Positions 34,911-44,076 are shown, numbered from the stretch's first letter. The stretch: 64,000 nt of DNA from Dactylosporangium fulvum (GCF_025137375.1 NZ_CP073720.1:5542501-5606500); one strand, 5' to 3'. A program made the numbers and translations. Notes: generated from the letters alone by a model not told the origin.

Positions 34911-36482
34911 GTGGGTGGGGCGGACGAGGGCATCACATGGATCGACTGGGACGCACGGTTCGCCGCACAGGCGGCCGCCTGGCGTGAGCGCCGCCGACGT
35001 CGTGCCGCGGCCCGCGCGGAGTTCGCCGAGGCCCGCCGGCACGGCCTGCACGCCCGCCACGCCGCCAAGCTGGCCCGTGCGGACAGCCGCGCCTTGGAGG
35101 AGTCGGTCGAGCGGTCCTGGCGCGAGGCGAGGTCCCGCCGGCCGGCGCCCGAGGCCGTCACGTCTCCCCCTCGCACGGCGGCGGCCACCTCGGCGCCTCG
35201 GCAGAGCCCACCCGACACGTCTGACAAACCCGCAGCCGTCCACGGGTCTCGGCAACAGACAGCGCGTGTGTCCCGGCAGTCCCGGCAGCAGGCAGCGAAG
35301 GAAGCCCGCCCACAGTCGGCACCTGGGCCCGACCCGCAGTCGGCACCTGGACCCCGCCTGCAGACAGCGCAGGAACCTCGTCCACACGCGGCACCTGAGC
35401 CCCGCCCGCAGGCGGCACAAGAACCTCGTCCACAGGCAGCACCTGAACCTCGGCAGCAGACAGCACAGGAACCCCGTCCGCACGCGGCACCCGAGCCCCG
35501 GCAGCAGGCAACGCCGGCCAGCACTCGCCGCACCCGCCCATCGCCCCGCCCCGGCACGAACGGCCCTGTCCGGCCGCCGGCTCACTCCCGAGCGCGGCCC
35601 ACCGGCCCAGGCCCGGCGAAACGACCTCCAGCCACTCCAGGCAAGCCCCGACGACGGCGTGATCGCACGGCCACCGCACGCCCGACCCCGACCCCAACGA
35701 GCGAGCGCGGTCCACCCCACCCGCACGCCCTCACACCCCGCGTGCAGCCGGGCGCTCATCCGGGCACGGGTTCACGCAGGGTCCAGCCGGACGGCTGGCA
35801 ACGCTCCGGCAACCGCTGCCGGAGATGCTGGGAATTCGGCAACAACAGCGTCCAGGGAGCGAACTGCATCCGGGCCCAGCAAGCCCACCGCCGGGTAACC
35901 AGGCGTCGTGGCCCACTTCGGTGGCCTGCCGCCGGTGATTTGCCGCCGGTGCCCCGTCCACCTGAACCAGGCACCCAAGCCGGGGCACCCAAGCCGGGGC
36001 ACTGCAATTGGGCGGCCGCGAGCCAGGCAGCTCAAACGGGCCGCCGCAAGCCAGGCCACTCCAACCGGGTCACCCCAAGCCAGGCCACTCCAAGTGGGCC
36101 ACTCCTGGGCGGGAGTGTCCGCATCACTGCCACGCGCCGACCACCGCGACGGCGACGGAGCCGAGCGAACCGACCAGGCCACCCTCACCGTCGGCCGACC
36201 GGCCGGCACCCCGCGGCCAGCAGCCTCGGGCCGGTGGATCCGCAGTGCCCGCTCAGCCGACCAGGCCGTTGGTCCGGCCGCGGGCGCCGGTTACCAGTCG
36301 CCGTAGCGGAGCGGTCCGCCGCCGGTGCCAGCCGTCGCGGGTGCCAGCCGTCGCGGGTGCCGACCTGGCCGCGCTACTTGCGTCGCCAGCGCGACGCTCA
36401 GCGCCGATTCGGCGCCGGCCCACGGGCGGGCCAGGTCGAACCACCGGACCACGCCGAGGGCGGGAACCTGCCCGAAGCCTGA
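34911..36482 (+). CDS. Disordered repeat protein of unknown function
   Basis: 523 residues, not recognised. Residues 1-80 look like a real folded or coiled N-terminus (ITWIDWDARFAAQAAAWRE, then a basic helix). At 35367-35510 six 24-bp repeats encode an 8-residue Pro/Ala/Gln pattern (AAPEPRPQ). The rest is basic, Pro-rich and repetitive; a second repeat with core AAGCCAGGCCACTCCAA occurs near 36050-36090. Start supported by TAGGTT 6 nt upstream. The C-terminal half may only be open by composition, so the true stop is uncertain if a sequencing or real frameshift exists. Confidence 0.45.
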   Translation: MGGADEGITWIDWDARFAAQAAAWRERRRRRAAARAEFAEARRHGLHARHAAKLARADSRALEESVERSWREARSRRPAPEAVTSPPRTAAATSAPRQSPPDTSDKPAAVHGSRQQTARVSRQSRQQAAKEARPQSAPGPDPQSAPGPRLQTAQEPRPHAAPEPRPQAAQEPRPQAAPEPRQQTAQEPRPHAAPEPRQQATPASTRRTRPSPRPGTNGPVRPPAHSRARPTGPGPAKRPPATPGKPRRRRDRTATARPTPTPTSERGPPHPHALTPRVQPGAHPGTGSRRVQPDGWQRSGNRCRRCWEFGNNSVQGANCIRAQQAHRRVTRRRGPLRWPAAGDLPPVPRPPEPGTQAGAPKPGHCNWAAASQAAQTGRRKPGHSNRVTPSQATPSGPLLGGSVRITATRRPPRRRRSRANRPGHPHRRPTGRHPAASSLGPVDPQCPLSRPGRWSGRGRRLPVAVAERSAAGASRRGCQPSRVPTWPRYLRRQRDAQRRFGAGPRAGQVEPPDHAEGGNLPEA

Positions 36483-36742
36483 ACCAGCCCGAAGTGGGAC
36501 TGCACCAGCATCAACCAGACCAGGACCGGACCAGACCAGGACGCCGCGCACCGGCGGACCCCGGGTCCCGCGCCGGGTTGTCCGGGGCGGCCGCGGGTGG
36601 TCAGCCCCGCTCGCCTGCGGCTGCTGGGCGCATCCGGGGTCGCCCAGCACCGCCGGGCGATGGCGCGCACGCCTCAATGCTGCGTGCTTCCCCGAGCCTG
36701 CGGCCGCCAGGTCTGCCGGCCGGGCGTGTCACATGTGGGTCG

Positions 36743-37360
36743 TCAGCGGAGGGCCTTCTCCAGCTCGGCCTTCGTCATCTTCGAACGGCCCTCGATGTTG
36801 CGGCGCTTGGCCTCCTCGTACAGCTGCTCCTTCGTCCTCGTCGCGGCCTCGGCCGCCTTTGTCGTCGTCCGCGCCGTGGTCCTCGACCGTACGTTCGCCG
36901 TCTTGGCGGCCGCCGTCGGCTTCCTCATCGCCGCGGACTTCGACGCCGCGGACTTCGACGCCGCGGACTTCATCGCCGCGGACTTCATCGCCGCGGACTT
37001 CGACGCCGCCTGCGACCTCGCCGTCTTCGAGGCCGGGGCCTGGGACTTCGCGCCCGACTGGGCCTTCGTCGCCGCCGCGGACCTCTTCGCCGACGCCGGC
37101 TGGGACCGCGCCGTCGCCGCGTTCGCGCGGCTGCCCGTGCGGGACGAAGCCGCGGACGTCCGGGGCGACGGCGTCTTGGCCGACGACGAACGCGAGGATG
37201 ACGTACGGGAGGACGACGCCTCACCGGTACCGCCGCGCTGCTTGTTCACGGTCCGCGCGGGGATCTTCTCCGCCCGACCGGCGGAACGTCCGCGCTCCAT
37301 CTCGCTCTCCTTGACCTGCTCGTACTGACGTTCTCGTTTCTTGCTCCACGCCTGTGGCAT
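36743..37360 (-). CDS. Basic Ala/Ser/Lys-rich protein, 'plasmid stabilization' type
   Basis: 205 residues. The N-terminus MPQAWSKKRERQYEQVKESE and the C-terminus EQLYEEAKRRNIEGRSKMTKAELEKAL (a SAP/Rho-N-like helix pair) match a small actinobacterial family usually labelled plasmid stabilization protein. The middle is histone-H1-like, with five 15-bp repeats (36930-37004) encoding KSAAM/KSAAS. It is likely to bind nucleic acid. ATG 37360 has GGAGG 8 nt upstream. The central repeats make it longer than typical members. The family's function is not established; Lsr2 is encoded 3 kb away. Confidence 0.7.
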   Translation of the reverse strand: MPQAWSKKRERQYEQVKESEMERGRSAGRAEKIPARTVNKQRGGTGEASSSRTSSSRSSSAKTPSPRTSAASSRTGSRANAATARSQPASAKRSAAATKAQSGAKSQAPASKTARSQAASKSAAMKSAAMKSAASKSAASKSAAMRKPTAAAKTANVRSRTTARTTTKAAEAATRTKEQLYEEAKRRNIEGRSKMTKAELEKALR

Positions 37361-37399
37361 CTCCCCAACCTCCAAACGACACGGGAAACCGGCAGGAAA

Positions 37400-37920
37400 C
37401 TATGAAAGGAATTCGCGTTTGTAGAGATTGATGAGCTCGGCGTAGTTCGGGCCCACGTCGGCGACGACGCCTGCTCGACGTGCTTCGGCGACGGGAGGAC
37501 CTGTGACAGCTCGCCCGGCAGGCCGGAGTTCGGCCACAACCGGTGCGCGATCCGTGCGGCCTCGTCCTCCGACGCGGCGTAGCAGCCCTTGAACCCGCCC
37601 TGCGCCGGCTTGTCCCCGTCACCCGCCTTGCGGAAGTGCTCGACGTGCTCCGCGTTCGGTTGCGTGGACATGAACCCGTCGGCGATCCGGCCGGCGAGGT
37701 CGAGCGCGGACACGGAAACCCGCGGCGGGGTCTCGGGGCTGGTGTGGACCTGCGCCTGGTCGACCGTGTGGTGCTTGCCGCGGTGGGTGACGGAGCCGCC
37801 GTCCCACACGGCCTCCTCCAGCATCTCCAGCCGTTCGTCCGCGCTCGGCCAGGCGTCGCCGTAGATGTGCTCGTCGAGCGCTTCGCCCGTACCGACGCCG
37901 AGGAAGTAACCGACTTTCAT
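37400..37920 (-). pseudogene. F420/LLM-type oxidoreductase remnant
   Basis: MKVGYFLG is the usual N-terminus of the F420-dependent LLM group, but it is fused directly to GVGTGEALDEHIYGDAWP, normally some 100 residues or more later. The middle (LAGRIADGF, GDKPAQGGFKGCYA, LPGELSQVLPSPKHVEQ) is well kept. Near 37475 the frame shifts, and only a tail (NYAELINLYKREFLS, stop at 37400) remains. So there are two internal deletions, one out of frame. It follows a GT2 gene on the same strand by 35 bases. Confidence 0.75.
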
Positions 37921-37955
37921 AATCAGTCCCCTACCCACACCCGGCACAGCCATGC

Positions 37956-38945
37956 TCATCGCGGCGCGAAGAGCGAATCCCCGGAAAGGGAGACCCCGAC
38001 GAGCGAACCCAGCAGCCGCTTGAGTTCGGCGAGGTGCGCGGGCGAGTGCCGGCGCCCGGCCGGGTCGACCACGTCCCGCACCCCGCGCAGCATCCGCCAC
38101 GCCGCGTCCACGTGCCCGAGCTGCGCCAGGGCCTGCGCCTCGAGCCAGTCGCAGTACTGCCCTTCGACGCCCGCGCCGCGCAGCTGCCGGACGAGGACCA
38201 CCACGGCGTCGTCCATCCCGGCGCCGAGCAGCAGCCGGGCCAGCGCGTCCGTGCCGAGGACCCAGTGCCGGGTGCCGGGCGCCACCTCGCGCAGCCGCTC
38301 GAAGGCGCCGACCGCGTCCTGGAGCCGCCCGGCGCCGACGAGGCTGCGACCGAGGTCCAGCAGGCTCCCGGCGTCGTCCGGCGCCGCCGCCAGCGCAGCG
38401 CGGGCCAGCTCGGCGTTGCGCAGCGCCTTCTGCTTGCGAATCCGCGCGTCGGCGTACCCGAGGTGGACGAGGTGCGCAGCGTCCCGCGGCGCGGCCGGCC
38501 GGTCGGCGTCGGGGACGAGCCGCTCGTGGACCCGCCCGGACCAGCGCAGCTCGGCGGGGCGGAAGAGCCGGACGGGCCGGTGCGTGTACGGCAGCTCGTC
38601 GTGCCGGTTGTCGACGTCGACCGCGAACGCCGGGGACGAGGACGTCAGCAGGGCCCGCAGCCGCGCGGGATCCGCGACGAGCCGCTCGTCCGCGTCGATG
38701 CTGAGCACCCAGTCCCTCGCGCCCGAACGGTCGAGCGCCGTGTTCCGCGCGACGGCGAAGTCGGACGGCCACGGCGCGGCGCTGACCGTCGCGCCGTACG
38801 ACCGGGCCACCGCCACGGTCCCGTCGGCCGAGCCGGTGTCGTGCACGTGAACGGCGTCGACCGCGCCGCGCAGCGAGGCCAGGCAGCCGGGCAGGACGCC
38901 GGCTTCGTCCCGCACGATCAGTACCGCGACAAGGTCCACCACCAC
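37956..38945 (-). CDS. GT2 glycosyltransferase with TPR-like C-terminus
   Basis: 329 residues. N-terminal GT2 domain (to about 165): AVLIVRDEAGVLPGCLASL, DTGSADGT and the metal-binding IDADERL. The C-terminal half is helical with TPR-like repeats (DAGSLLDLGRSLVGAGRLQDAVGAFERL). This two-part layout is seen in SunS-like and related peptide or small-molecule transferases, but the acceptor is unknown. The start is uncertain: three consecutive GTG codons (38945-38937) open the domain and none has a clear ribosome site. Confidence 0.7.
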   Translation of the reverse strand: MVVDLVAVLIVRDEAGVLPGCLASLRGAVDAVHVHDTGSADGTVAVARSYGATVSAAPWPSDFAVARNTALDRSGARDWVLSIDADERLVADPARLRALLTSSSPAFAVDVDNRHDELPYTHRPVRLFRPAELRWSGRVHERLVPDADRPAAPRDAAHLVHLGYADARIRKQKALRNAELARAALAAAPDDAGSLLDLGRSLVGAGRLQDAVGAFERLREVAPGTRHWVLGTDALARLLLGAGMDDAVVVLVRQLRGAGVEGQYCDWLEAQALAQLGHVDAAWRMLRGVRDVVDPAGRRHSPAHLAELKRLLGSLVGVSLSGDSLFAPR

Positions 38946-39074
38946 GACGTCGGCCGGGGACCGGAGAAGCTGAACAAAACCGGCGGGCCGGATGTGACCT
39001 TGGGCGCACCGGGCCGCAAACGGGAATGCGCCCGCCGGTGTTCCTCTTTGATGGCCGGTGTGACCCACACACCG

Positions 39075-40313
39075 ATGCCCGGCGATCTCATGACCCGCCG
39101 GCAGCGCCTCCGGCTCGTGCTCGTCCTCGGCTCGCTCATCGCGATCGGCCCGCTGACCATCGACATGTACCTCCCGGCGCTGCCGAGCATCACCGAGAAG
39201 CTGACGACCACGCCGGCGGCGGTGCAGCTCACCCTGACCGGGACGCTCGTGGGTCTCGCGCTCGGGCAGCTGGCCATCGGCCCGTTCTCCGACGCCGTCG
39301 GGCGGCGCAAGCCGCTGCTGGCGGGCCTGGTCCTGCACGTCCTCGCGTCGATCGCGTGCGTGTTCGCGCCGGACGTCACGGTCCTCGGCGGTCTTCGGGT
39401 CCTGCAGGGCCTCGGCGTCGCCGCGTCGTCGGTCGTGGCGATGGCCGTCGTCCGGGACCTGTTCAGCGGCTCGGCGTTCGCGAGCCTGTTCTCGCGGCTG
39501 ATGCTGGTGATGGGCGCGGCGCCGATCCTCGCGCCGACGCTGGGCAGCGCCGTGCTGCGCTGGACCGACTGGCGCGGGGTCTTCGTCGCGCTTGCGGCGG
39601 CAGGCGTACTGCTGAGCCTGGTCGCCCTGTTCGCGCTCCGCGAGACGCTGCCGGTGGAGCAGCGCCGCTCGGGCGGCACGCTGAAGGTCTACGGCGGCCT
39701 GCTCCGCGACCGCACGTTCGTCGGCCTGGTGCTCGTGGCCGGCCTCGCGATGGCGGCGCTGTTCGCCTACGTGTCCGGTTCGTCGTTCGTCTTCCAGGAG
39801 CAGTACGGGCTGAGCGAGTCACAGTTCGGCCTGGTCTTCGGCGCCGGCGCGGTCGGCCTGATCACGGCCACCCAGCTCAACGTGCGGCTGCTGCGCCGCT
39901 ACAGCCCCCAGCGGATCCTCGTGACCGCCCTGATGGCCGGCTCGGCCGCCGGGCTCGCGCTGGTCGTGATCGCCGCGACCGGCCTCGGCGGGCTGCCCGC
40001 AGTGCTGGCGGCGCTGTGGGTGGTGCTCGCCTCGGCCGGGCTCGCGATGCCGAACGCCCCCGCGCTGGCGATGTCCCGCCACGGCGAGGCGGCCGGCACC
40101 GCGGCGGCGCTGCTGGGTGCCGTGCAGTTCGGCGTCGGCGCGGCCGCGGCCCCGCTCGTCGGGGTGCTCGGCACCGGCGCCGTGGCGATGGGAATCGTCG
40201 TCGCCGGCGGCATGCTGGCCGCGACGGCGGTGCTGTTCACGGTGGTGCGGCCGAGCCGGCTGGCCGCCCTCGAGGTCGTCGACGCCGAGCTCGCCCCGGC
40301 GGGCGCCCACTGA
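39075..40313 (+). CDS. Bcr/CflA-type MFS drug exporter
   Basis: 412 residues, twelve membrane segments. TM1 holds IDMYLPALPSI, the signature of the Bcr/CflA group; QLAIGPFSDAVGRRKPLL follows TM2, and LQGLGVAASSVVAMAVVRDLF is the typical TM4-5 motif. Exports small molecules by proton antiport; substrate unknown. ATG 39075 gives the usual short cytoplasmic N-terminus; ATG 39051 and 39090 are alternatives. Its stop is 6 bases from the convergent Lsr2 stop. Confidence 0.85.
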   Translation: MPGDLMTRRQRLRLVLVLGSLIAIGPLTIDMYLPALPSITEKLTTTPAAVQLTLTGTLVGLALGQLAIGPFSDAVGRRKPLLAGLVLHVLASIACVFAPDVTVLGGLRVLQGLGVAASSVVAMAVVRDLFSGSAFASLFSRLMLVMGAAPILAPTLGSAVLRWTDWRGVFVALAAAGVLLSLVALFALRETLPVEQRRSGGTLKVYGGLLRDRTFVGLVLVAGLAMAALFAYVSGSSFVFQEQYGLSESQFGLVFGAGAVGLITATQLNVRLLRRYSPQRILVTALMAGSAAGLALVVIAATGLGGLPAVLAALWVVLASAGLAMPNAPALAMSRHGEAAGTAAALLGAVQFGVGAAAAPLVGVLGTGAVAMGIVVAGGMLAATAVLFTVVRPSRLAALEVVDAELAPAGAH

Positions 40314-40319
40314 CGGGCG

Positions 40320-40670
40320 CTACCGGCCGTTGGCCGCGTGGAACTGGTCGACGATCTCCTGCTTGATGCGGCCCCGGTCGGAGACCTGGTAGCCGGCGCC
40401 CACGGCCCACTCCCGGATCGCGCGGTTCTGGTCCCGGTCGCCGCGGCTGCCGCCGCGCGGCCGGCCGGCGGCGCGGGTCCCGGCGGTCACCCCGCGTCCC
40501 ACCTTGGTCCCCGCGGAAATGTAGGTCTTGAGCGCGGCGCGCAGTTTCTCGGCGTTCTTCTTCGACAGGTCGATCGAATACTGCACGCCGTCGAGGCCGA
40601 ACGCCACACTCTCGTCGGCGGGTTTGCCGTCCATGTCGTCGATCAGTTCTTGAATGACCCGCTTGGCCAT
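40320..40670 (-). CDS. lsr2: Lsr2 nucleoid-associated protein
   Basis: 116 residues. The N-terminal dimerisation half reads MAKRVIQELIDDMDGKPADESVAFGLDGVQYSIDLSKKNAEKL. A basic linker follows, then the DNA-binding half with AIREWAVGAGYQVSDRGRIKQEIVDQFHAA, where RGR enters the minor groove of AT-rich DNA. Lsr2 bridges DNA and silences AT-rich, often foreign, genes in actinobacteria. ATG 40670 has AAGGA 9 nt upstream. Many actinomycetes have several lsr2 copies; whether this is the main one cannot be told. Confidence 0.9.
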   Translation of the reverse strand: MAKRVIQELIDDMDGKPADESVAFGLDGVQYSIDLSKKNAEKLRAALKTYISAGTKVGRGVTAGTRAAGRPRGGSRGDRDQNRAIREWAVGAGYQVSDRGRIKQEIVDQFHAANGR

Positions 40671-41228
40671 GACCGGCTGTCCTTCCCCGAGGTTACGTCC
40701 GCGCAATCCACTGACGAACAGTATCGCGCGTTCCGCCGATTTCCCGCCAGATACGAATTGCGACCGTTCAATTACGATGGCCTCGGGCATACCCGGCTGA
40801 CTGTGCGCGCGGCGACGACGGCCGATTCGTTCCCGACGAGCCTGTGCGCGATCAGGACCCACCGCCGGTGACGCACATCGCCGTCGGCTGATTCATCACC
40901 CGCACGAGCACGTTCTTCGGCGACGGTTCCGTTCCCGGCGGCGCCGACATGTTCGACCCGCGCCACTCGCCGGCCGATCCGCCGCGCACGGCCGCCGACG
41001 GCGTGGCGTTCCTGGAGGACAGATTTCACCGGTGGCACGGTCACATCGCGGCACCGGACGACGACGCGATGTGCACGCCGCCGGAACCGAGAGGCGCCTA
41101 TTTCTCCGCCGAGCCGATCGACGGGCGCGACATCCCGTACAACCCGTCTGACCGCGACTCCCCCGCACTGGATGATTGACACCAGTCATCATCAAATCCC
41201 GGCGGCAATCACCGCCCGAAGCGTCACC
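40671..41228. other. Gap between Lsr2 and a decayed hydrolase
   Basis: No recognised gene. It holds a possible 76-residue frame (40949-41179) and an 8-bp inverted repeat CACATCGC/GCGATGTG (41042-41074). The part near 40720-40790 is relatively AT-rich and may carry the lsr2 promoter. Confidence 0.4.
40949..41179 (+). CDS. Possible small hypothetical protein
   Basis: 76 residues starting MFDPRHSPADPPRTAADG and ending in acidic residues. Composition is protein-like (FLEDRFHRWHGHIAAPDDDAM), but there is no family match that I recognise, no clear ribosome site, and decayed genes lie next to it. It may be chance. Confidence 0.25.
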   Translation: MFDPRHSPADPPRTAADGVAFLEDRFHRWHGHIAAPDDDAMCTPPEPRGAYFSAEPIDGRDIPYNPSDRDSPALDD

Positions 41229-42093
41229 ACAGCGGCGGGAACTCCGGCAGGACGGCCTCGCTCACGGCGTTCTGGGCGGCGGCGCCCGCCGGGCGGGGCT
41301 CCAGGAGGTTCGTCAGGTACACCACCACCAGGCGGCGGGCCGGGTCGGCCCGGGCGACGCAGACGTTGCTGCCGTTGTGGCCGAAACGTCGCCGGGCTGC
41401 TGGTGCGGCCCATCGGTGCGGGCGGTGCGGGTCCGGGCCGCCGAGCTGGAACCCCTGCGATCAACGGATCGGCAGCTTGATGAAGGCGTCGACCGTGCCG
41501 TCGCTGGTCGGCGTCGAGCTGCAGCTGGTACAGCACCGCGAGGTCGCGGGCCGTGGTCGGGACACCGGCGGCGGGGATGACGGCGCGGCGGGTGGCGCGG
41601 CGGTTGACGAACGCCTGCGCGGCGCGGGCGCCGTGCCCCGGCCGCGGATCGGCACGTGGCGCGCCCGGTGCCGGTCGGGCAGGCCAGGAACGTGTCACGC
41701 AGCAGCTCGCGGACCGGTCCCGGTCCGCCATCACCAGGGCGTCGTGCAGGCCGCTGAGCGGTGCTGGAGCACGTGCCGGACAGTGATGGCCTCCTTGCCG
41801 TAGCCGCCGAAGGCCGGCCGGTGCCCGGCGAGCGGGTCGTCGAGGCCGAGCGCGCCCCGCTCGACCAGCCGGTGCACGAGCAGTGCGGCGAACGGCTTGC
41901 TGGTGGAGAAGGTCCAGAACAGGTCGTCGGGCGCACAGCCGTGCGCCACGCACAGCTGGGCGGCGCCGCCGCGACCGCGGACCAGGCCGAGGGCCCGTTC
42001 GAGGCGCGGCCCGCCGGTCCGCCGGCTCCAGTCGAGCACGGACACAAGATTTGCCCACCCGGCTGACAAGAGCAAACCGGGCGGGACCGGCAA
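41229..42093 (-). pseudogene. Beta-lactamase-fold serine hydrolase remnant
   Basis: Pieces of one protein lie in different frames: WTFSTSKPFAALLVHRLVERGALGLDDPLA (SxxK nucleophile motif) in one, then IPAAGVPTTARDLAVLYQLQL in another after about 41780, and the tail RFGHNGSNVCVARADPARRLVVVYLTNL ending at TGA 41229 in a third. The order is that of class C/EstB-like esterases. At least two frameshifts, plus missing sequence around the Tyr motif, make it non-functional. Confidence 0.75.
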
Positions 42094-42125
42094 ATGCTCG
42101 CCCGGGCCGTCCGGCGGTCGAACTC

Positions 42126-42614
42126 ATGTCCATCGGGCCGACCGGCCCGTGGCGGAGCACCACGGACGGAGCACACGTGACGATCAGCGGTATCAGCGGG
42201 GTCCCGGGCGTGCACGGCGCCCAGTGGACGCCCATGCGGCCGGACCGGGCGGACGACGCCCGGGACCCGGTGGCCCAGAGGAACGAACCGGAGGGAGGCA
42301 GGAGTCTCGGAGACATCGCCCGGGAACAGGGCGTCTCGCAGGCCGACCTGGCCGCGGCGGTCAGGACCGGCAGGCCGGTGTCGGACGCCGTCGGCGCCGC
42401 GGCGGCCGAGGACGACGAGGCGACGGAACGGATCGCCTCCAACAGGAGTGCGGAGCGCCTGCAACGGCTCAGCAACCTGCTGGACACCCGTGAGGAGGAC
42501 CTGCGGGCGGCGAGCGCCACCGACGTGGCGCGGCTGCTGCAGGACAAGGGCATCGACCTGTCCCGGCTACGGTCGGTACTGAGCAGCGGCGACCTCGTCG
42601 ACCAGCGGGTGTGA
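42126..42614 (+). CDS. Small hypothetical protein with HTH-like segment
   Basis: 162 residues, no named family. The clearest part is SLGDIAREQGVSQADLAAAVRTG, a helix-turn-helix-like pattern found in small actinobacterial proteins, followed by a long charged helix (RSAERLQRLSNLLDTREEDLRAASATDVARLLQDKGIDLSRLRSVL). ATG 42126 or GTG 42177 could start it; neither has a strong ribosome site. It lies between two decayed genes, but its own frame looks intact. Confidence 0.5.
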   Translation: MSIGPTGPWRSTTDGAHVTISGISGVPGVHGAQWTPMRPDRADDARDPVAQRNEPEGGRSLGDIAREQGVSQADLAAAVRTGRPVSDAVGAAAAEDDEATERIASNRSAERLQRLSNLLDTREEDLRAASATDVARLLQDKGIDLSRLRSVLSSGDLVDQRV

Positions 42615-42639
42615 CCGGGGCCGGCCCCCGCGCGACCCG

Positions 42640-42940
42640 AGCGGGGGCCGGTACGGCCGGGGAGCTCCGACCTCGACCGGCTGCGGGACGGCGAGCGGCA
42701 GGTGCGGCGGCCAGGTGCGCTCGAGCGCGATCCGACCGGTGGCCCACCCGATGCGGGGCACGCGCACGTCGTGCTCGTCGTGCTCGTCGTGCTCGTCGCC
42801 GAGCCGGTAGATCGCGTTGTCCGTGCCGACCGACTCGACCGGGGTGACGGCAACCCGGCCCAGCGCGGGAACTGGGCCGCCACCAGCCTGCGGCCCGCTT
42901 CGCCGACCCGGCCGAGGAACTGCCCGTGCCGCAGCCGCGC
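42640..42940 (-). pseudogene. APH-fold kinase N-terminal remnant
   Basis: RRLVAAQFPRWAGL in one frame continues after a frameshift near 42855 as VTPVESVGTDNAIYRLGDE, then VRVPRIGWATGRIALERTW and LPLAVPQPVEVG: the N-lobe of an aminoglycoside-phosphotransferase-like kinase. A 9-bp unit GTGCTCGTC is present three times (42771-42797) and inserts extra Asp-Glu-His residues. The C-lobe with HxDxxxxN is absent. Confidence 0.7.
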
Positions 42941-43095
42941 TGCCCCTGTCCCCCGCCCGCCCGTCCCGCGACTCGGACGGCGGCCCCACGGCGCGGGTCC
43001 GGGCATCTCCACAGCCTCCTCGGCGGCTCCGCGCCACGCCTCTTCCATTCCCGCCTCGCTCGTGGCCACGCCCCCTGGGCGCAACCTCGATCTCC

Positions 43096-43132
43096 ACCTC
43101 CGTGATTGCGATAAGTTCGCAATCACGGAGGT
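43096..43132. repeat. Hairpin element, GTGATYGCGA class, copy 1
   Basis: Perfect 16-bp arms (43096-43111 and 43117-43132) around a 5-nt loop TAAGT. On the minus strand the centre reads GTGATTGCGA-ACTTA-TCGCAATCAC. Copy 2 at 51417 has the same core with one compensated base pair. Confidence 0.85.
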
Positions 43133-43270
43133 CGGGCGCCGCGCTCGGCAACCACACCCGCGCCACCATCCGGACCGACGGGTGGTCGCCGCGCTCCAGA
43201 ACCAACGTCACAACTCGAGCCGCTCCCCTGCCGACCGGGGCAGTACCACGATGGACCGGCCTCCAAAGTC

Positions 43271-43318
43271 GATCGTGGAGTGCTGTGGTTGCCATGGCAA
43301 CCACAGCACTCCACGATC
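43271..43318. repeat. 48-bp perfect palindrome without a loop
   Basis: The sequence from GATCGTGG at 43271 to CCACGATC at 43318 is its own reverse complement at every position, centred on CCATGG (43292-43297). A perfect 24-bp half-site with zero spacer would extrude as a cruciform and is unstable in many hosts. Confidence 0.9.
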
Positions 43319-43438
43319 ATCTCGACCAACCCAGGCCACAGCCACCCACAGCCCGCGCCCACAACCCGCAGCCGGTGCACCCGCAGCTCGCACCCCCGCC
43401 TACACCCGCGCCCACAGCACGCACGCACCCCCGAGGAC

Positions 43439-43527
43439 GACCTTGGTCGAAATCCGTGGCCAGAACCACCGAAAGTCACCAAGGTCAACTCAGTGACGGC
43501 CCGCGGCCGCCCACAGCCTGCCCGCCC
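43439..43527. repeat. Long repeat element, copy A
   Basis: About 80 bases from GACCTTGGTCGAAATCC through GTGGCCAGAACCACCGAA to CAGCCTGC recur 308 bases downstream. GACCTTGGT and ACCAAGGTC form 9-bp arms around a 27- to 30-nt loop. Between the copies lies low-complexity DNA rich in CCCGCAGCACGCAGCC. Confidence 0.75.
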
Positions 43528-43736
43528 ACAGCTTGTGCCCACAACCCACAGCCCGCGCCCTCGGCACGCCGCCCGCGCACCCACGGTCGCCCCGCAGCAC
43601 GCAGCCTGCGCACGCCACCCGCGCACCCGCAGTTGCCCCGCAGCACGCAGCCTGCGCCCGCGGCACGCCGCCTGCGCACCCACGGTCGCCCCGCAGCACG
43701 CAGCCTCCGCCCGCAGCCCGCGCGCCCACAGTTGCC

Positions 43737-43835
43737 CCTCCGGGTTGACCTTGGTCGAAATCCGTGGCCAGAACCACCGAAGCCCACCAAGGTCAACCCG
43801 GAGGCGGCCCGCGGCCGCCCGCAGCCTGCGTCGGC
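43737..43835. repeat. Long repeat element, copy B with 19-bp arms
   Basis: Arms 43737-43755 (CCTCCGGGTTGACCTTGGT) and 43786-43804 are perfect complements over 19 bases. The 30-nt loop contains CGTGGCCAGAACC, also present in copy A and just after the hairpin at 51417-51447. Confidence 0.75.
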
Positions 43836-43968
43836 GGGCCGCGGGCGCGGGTCGGCCCGGCCGGTGGCGGCCCGCGGTCACCTGCACCCTGCGCCGACGG
43901 GCCGCGGGCGCGGGTCAGCCCGGATCAGTCCACGGCCGTTGAGCAGCCGCGACGACTTAATTGGCGAC

Positions 43969-43997
43969 TTGATTTAACTATTAGGATTGTTTACCTT
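43969..43997 (+). promoter_or_regulatory. Promoter TTGATT-N17-TACCTT before the ThuA gene
   Basis: TTGATT (43969-43974), 17-nt spacer, TACCTT (43992-43997), in a local AT-rich island after the repeat region, 80 bases before the gene start. Confidence 0.5.
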
Positions 43998-44076
43998 GTG
44001 GTTCTCGGTATCGATGGTCGATGATTCCAGGGAGCGGATCCGCCTATCCCCTCCCGCCCAGACCGAAGGATCCACC

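Noticed and set aside
37246..39072. Long minus-strand frame starting at 39072 and running into the LLM gene
   Set aside because: Its first part is out of frame with the true GT2 gene on the same strand and has no protein features. Only the segment from 37920 carries family motifs.
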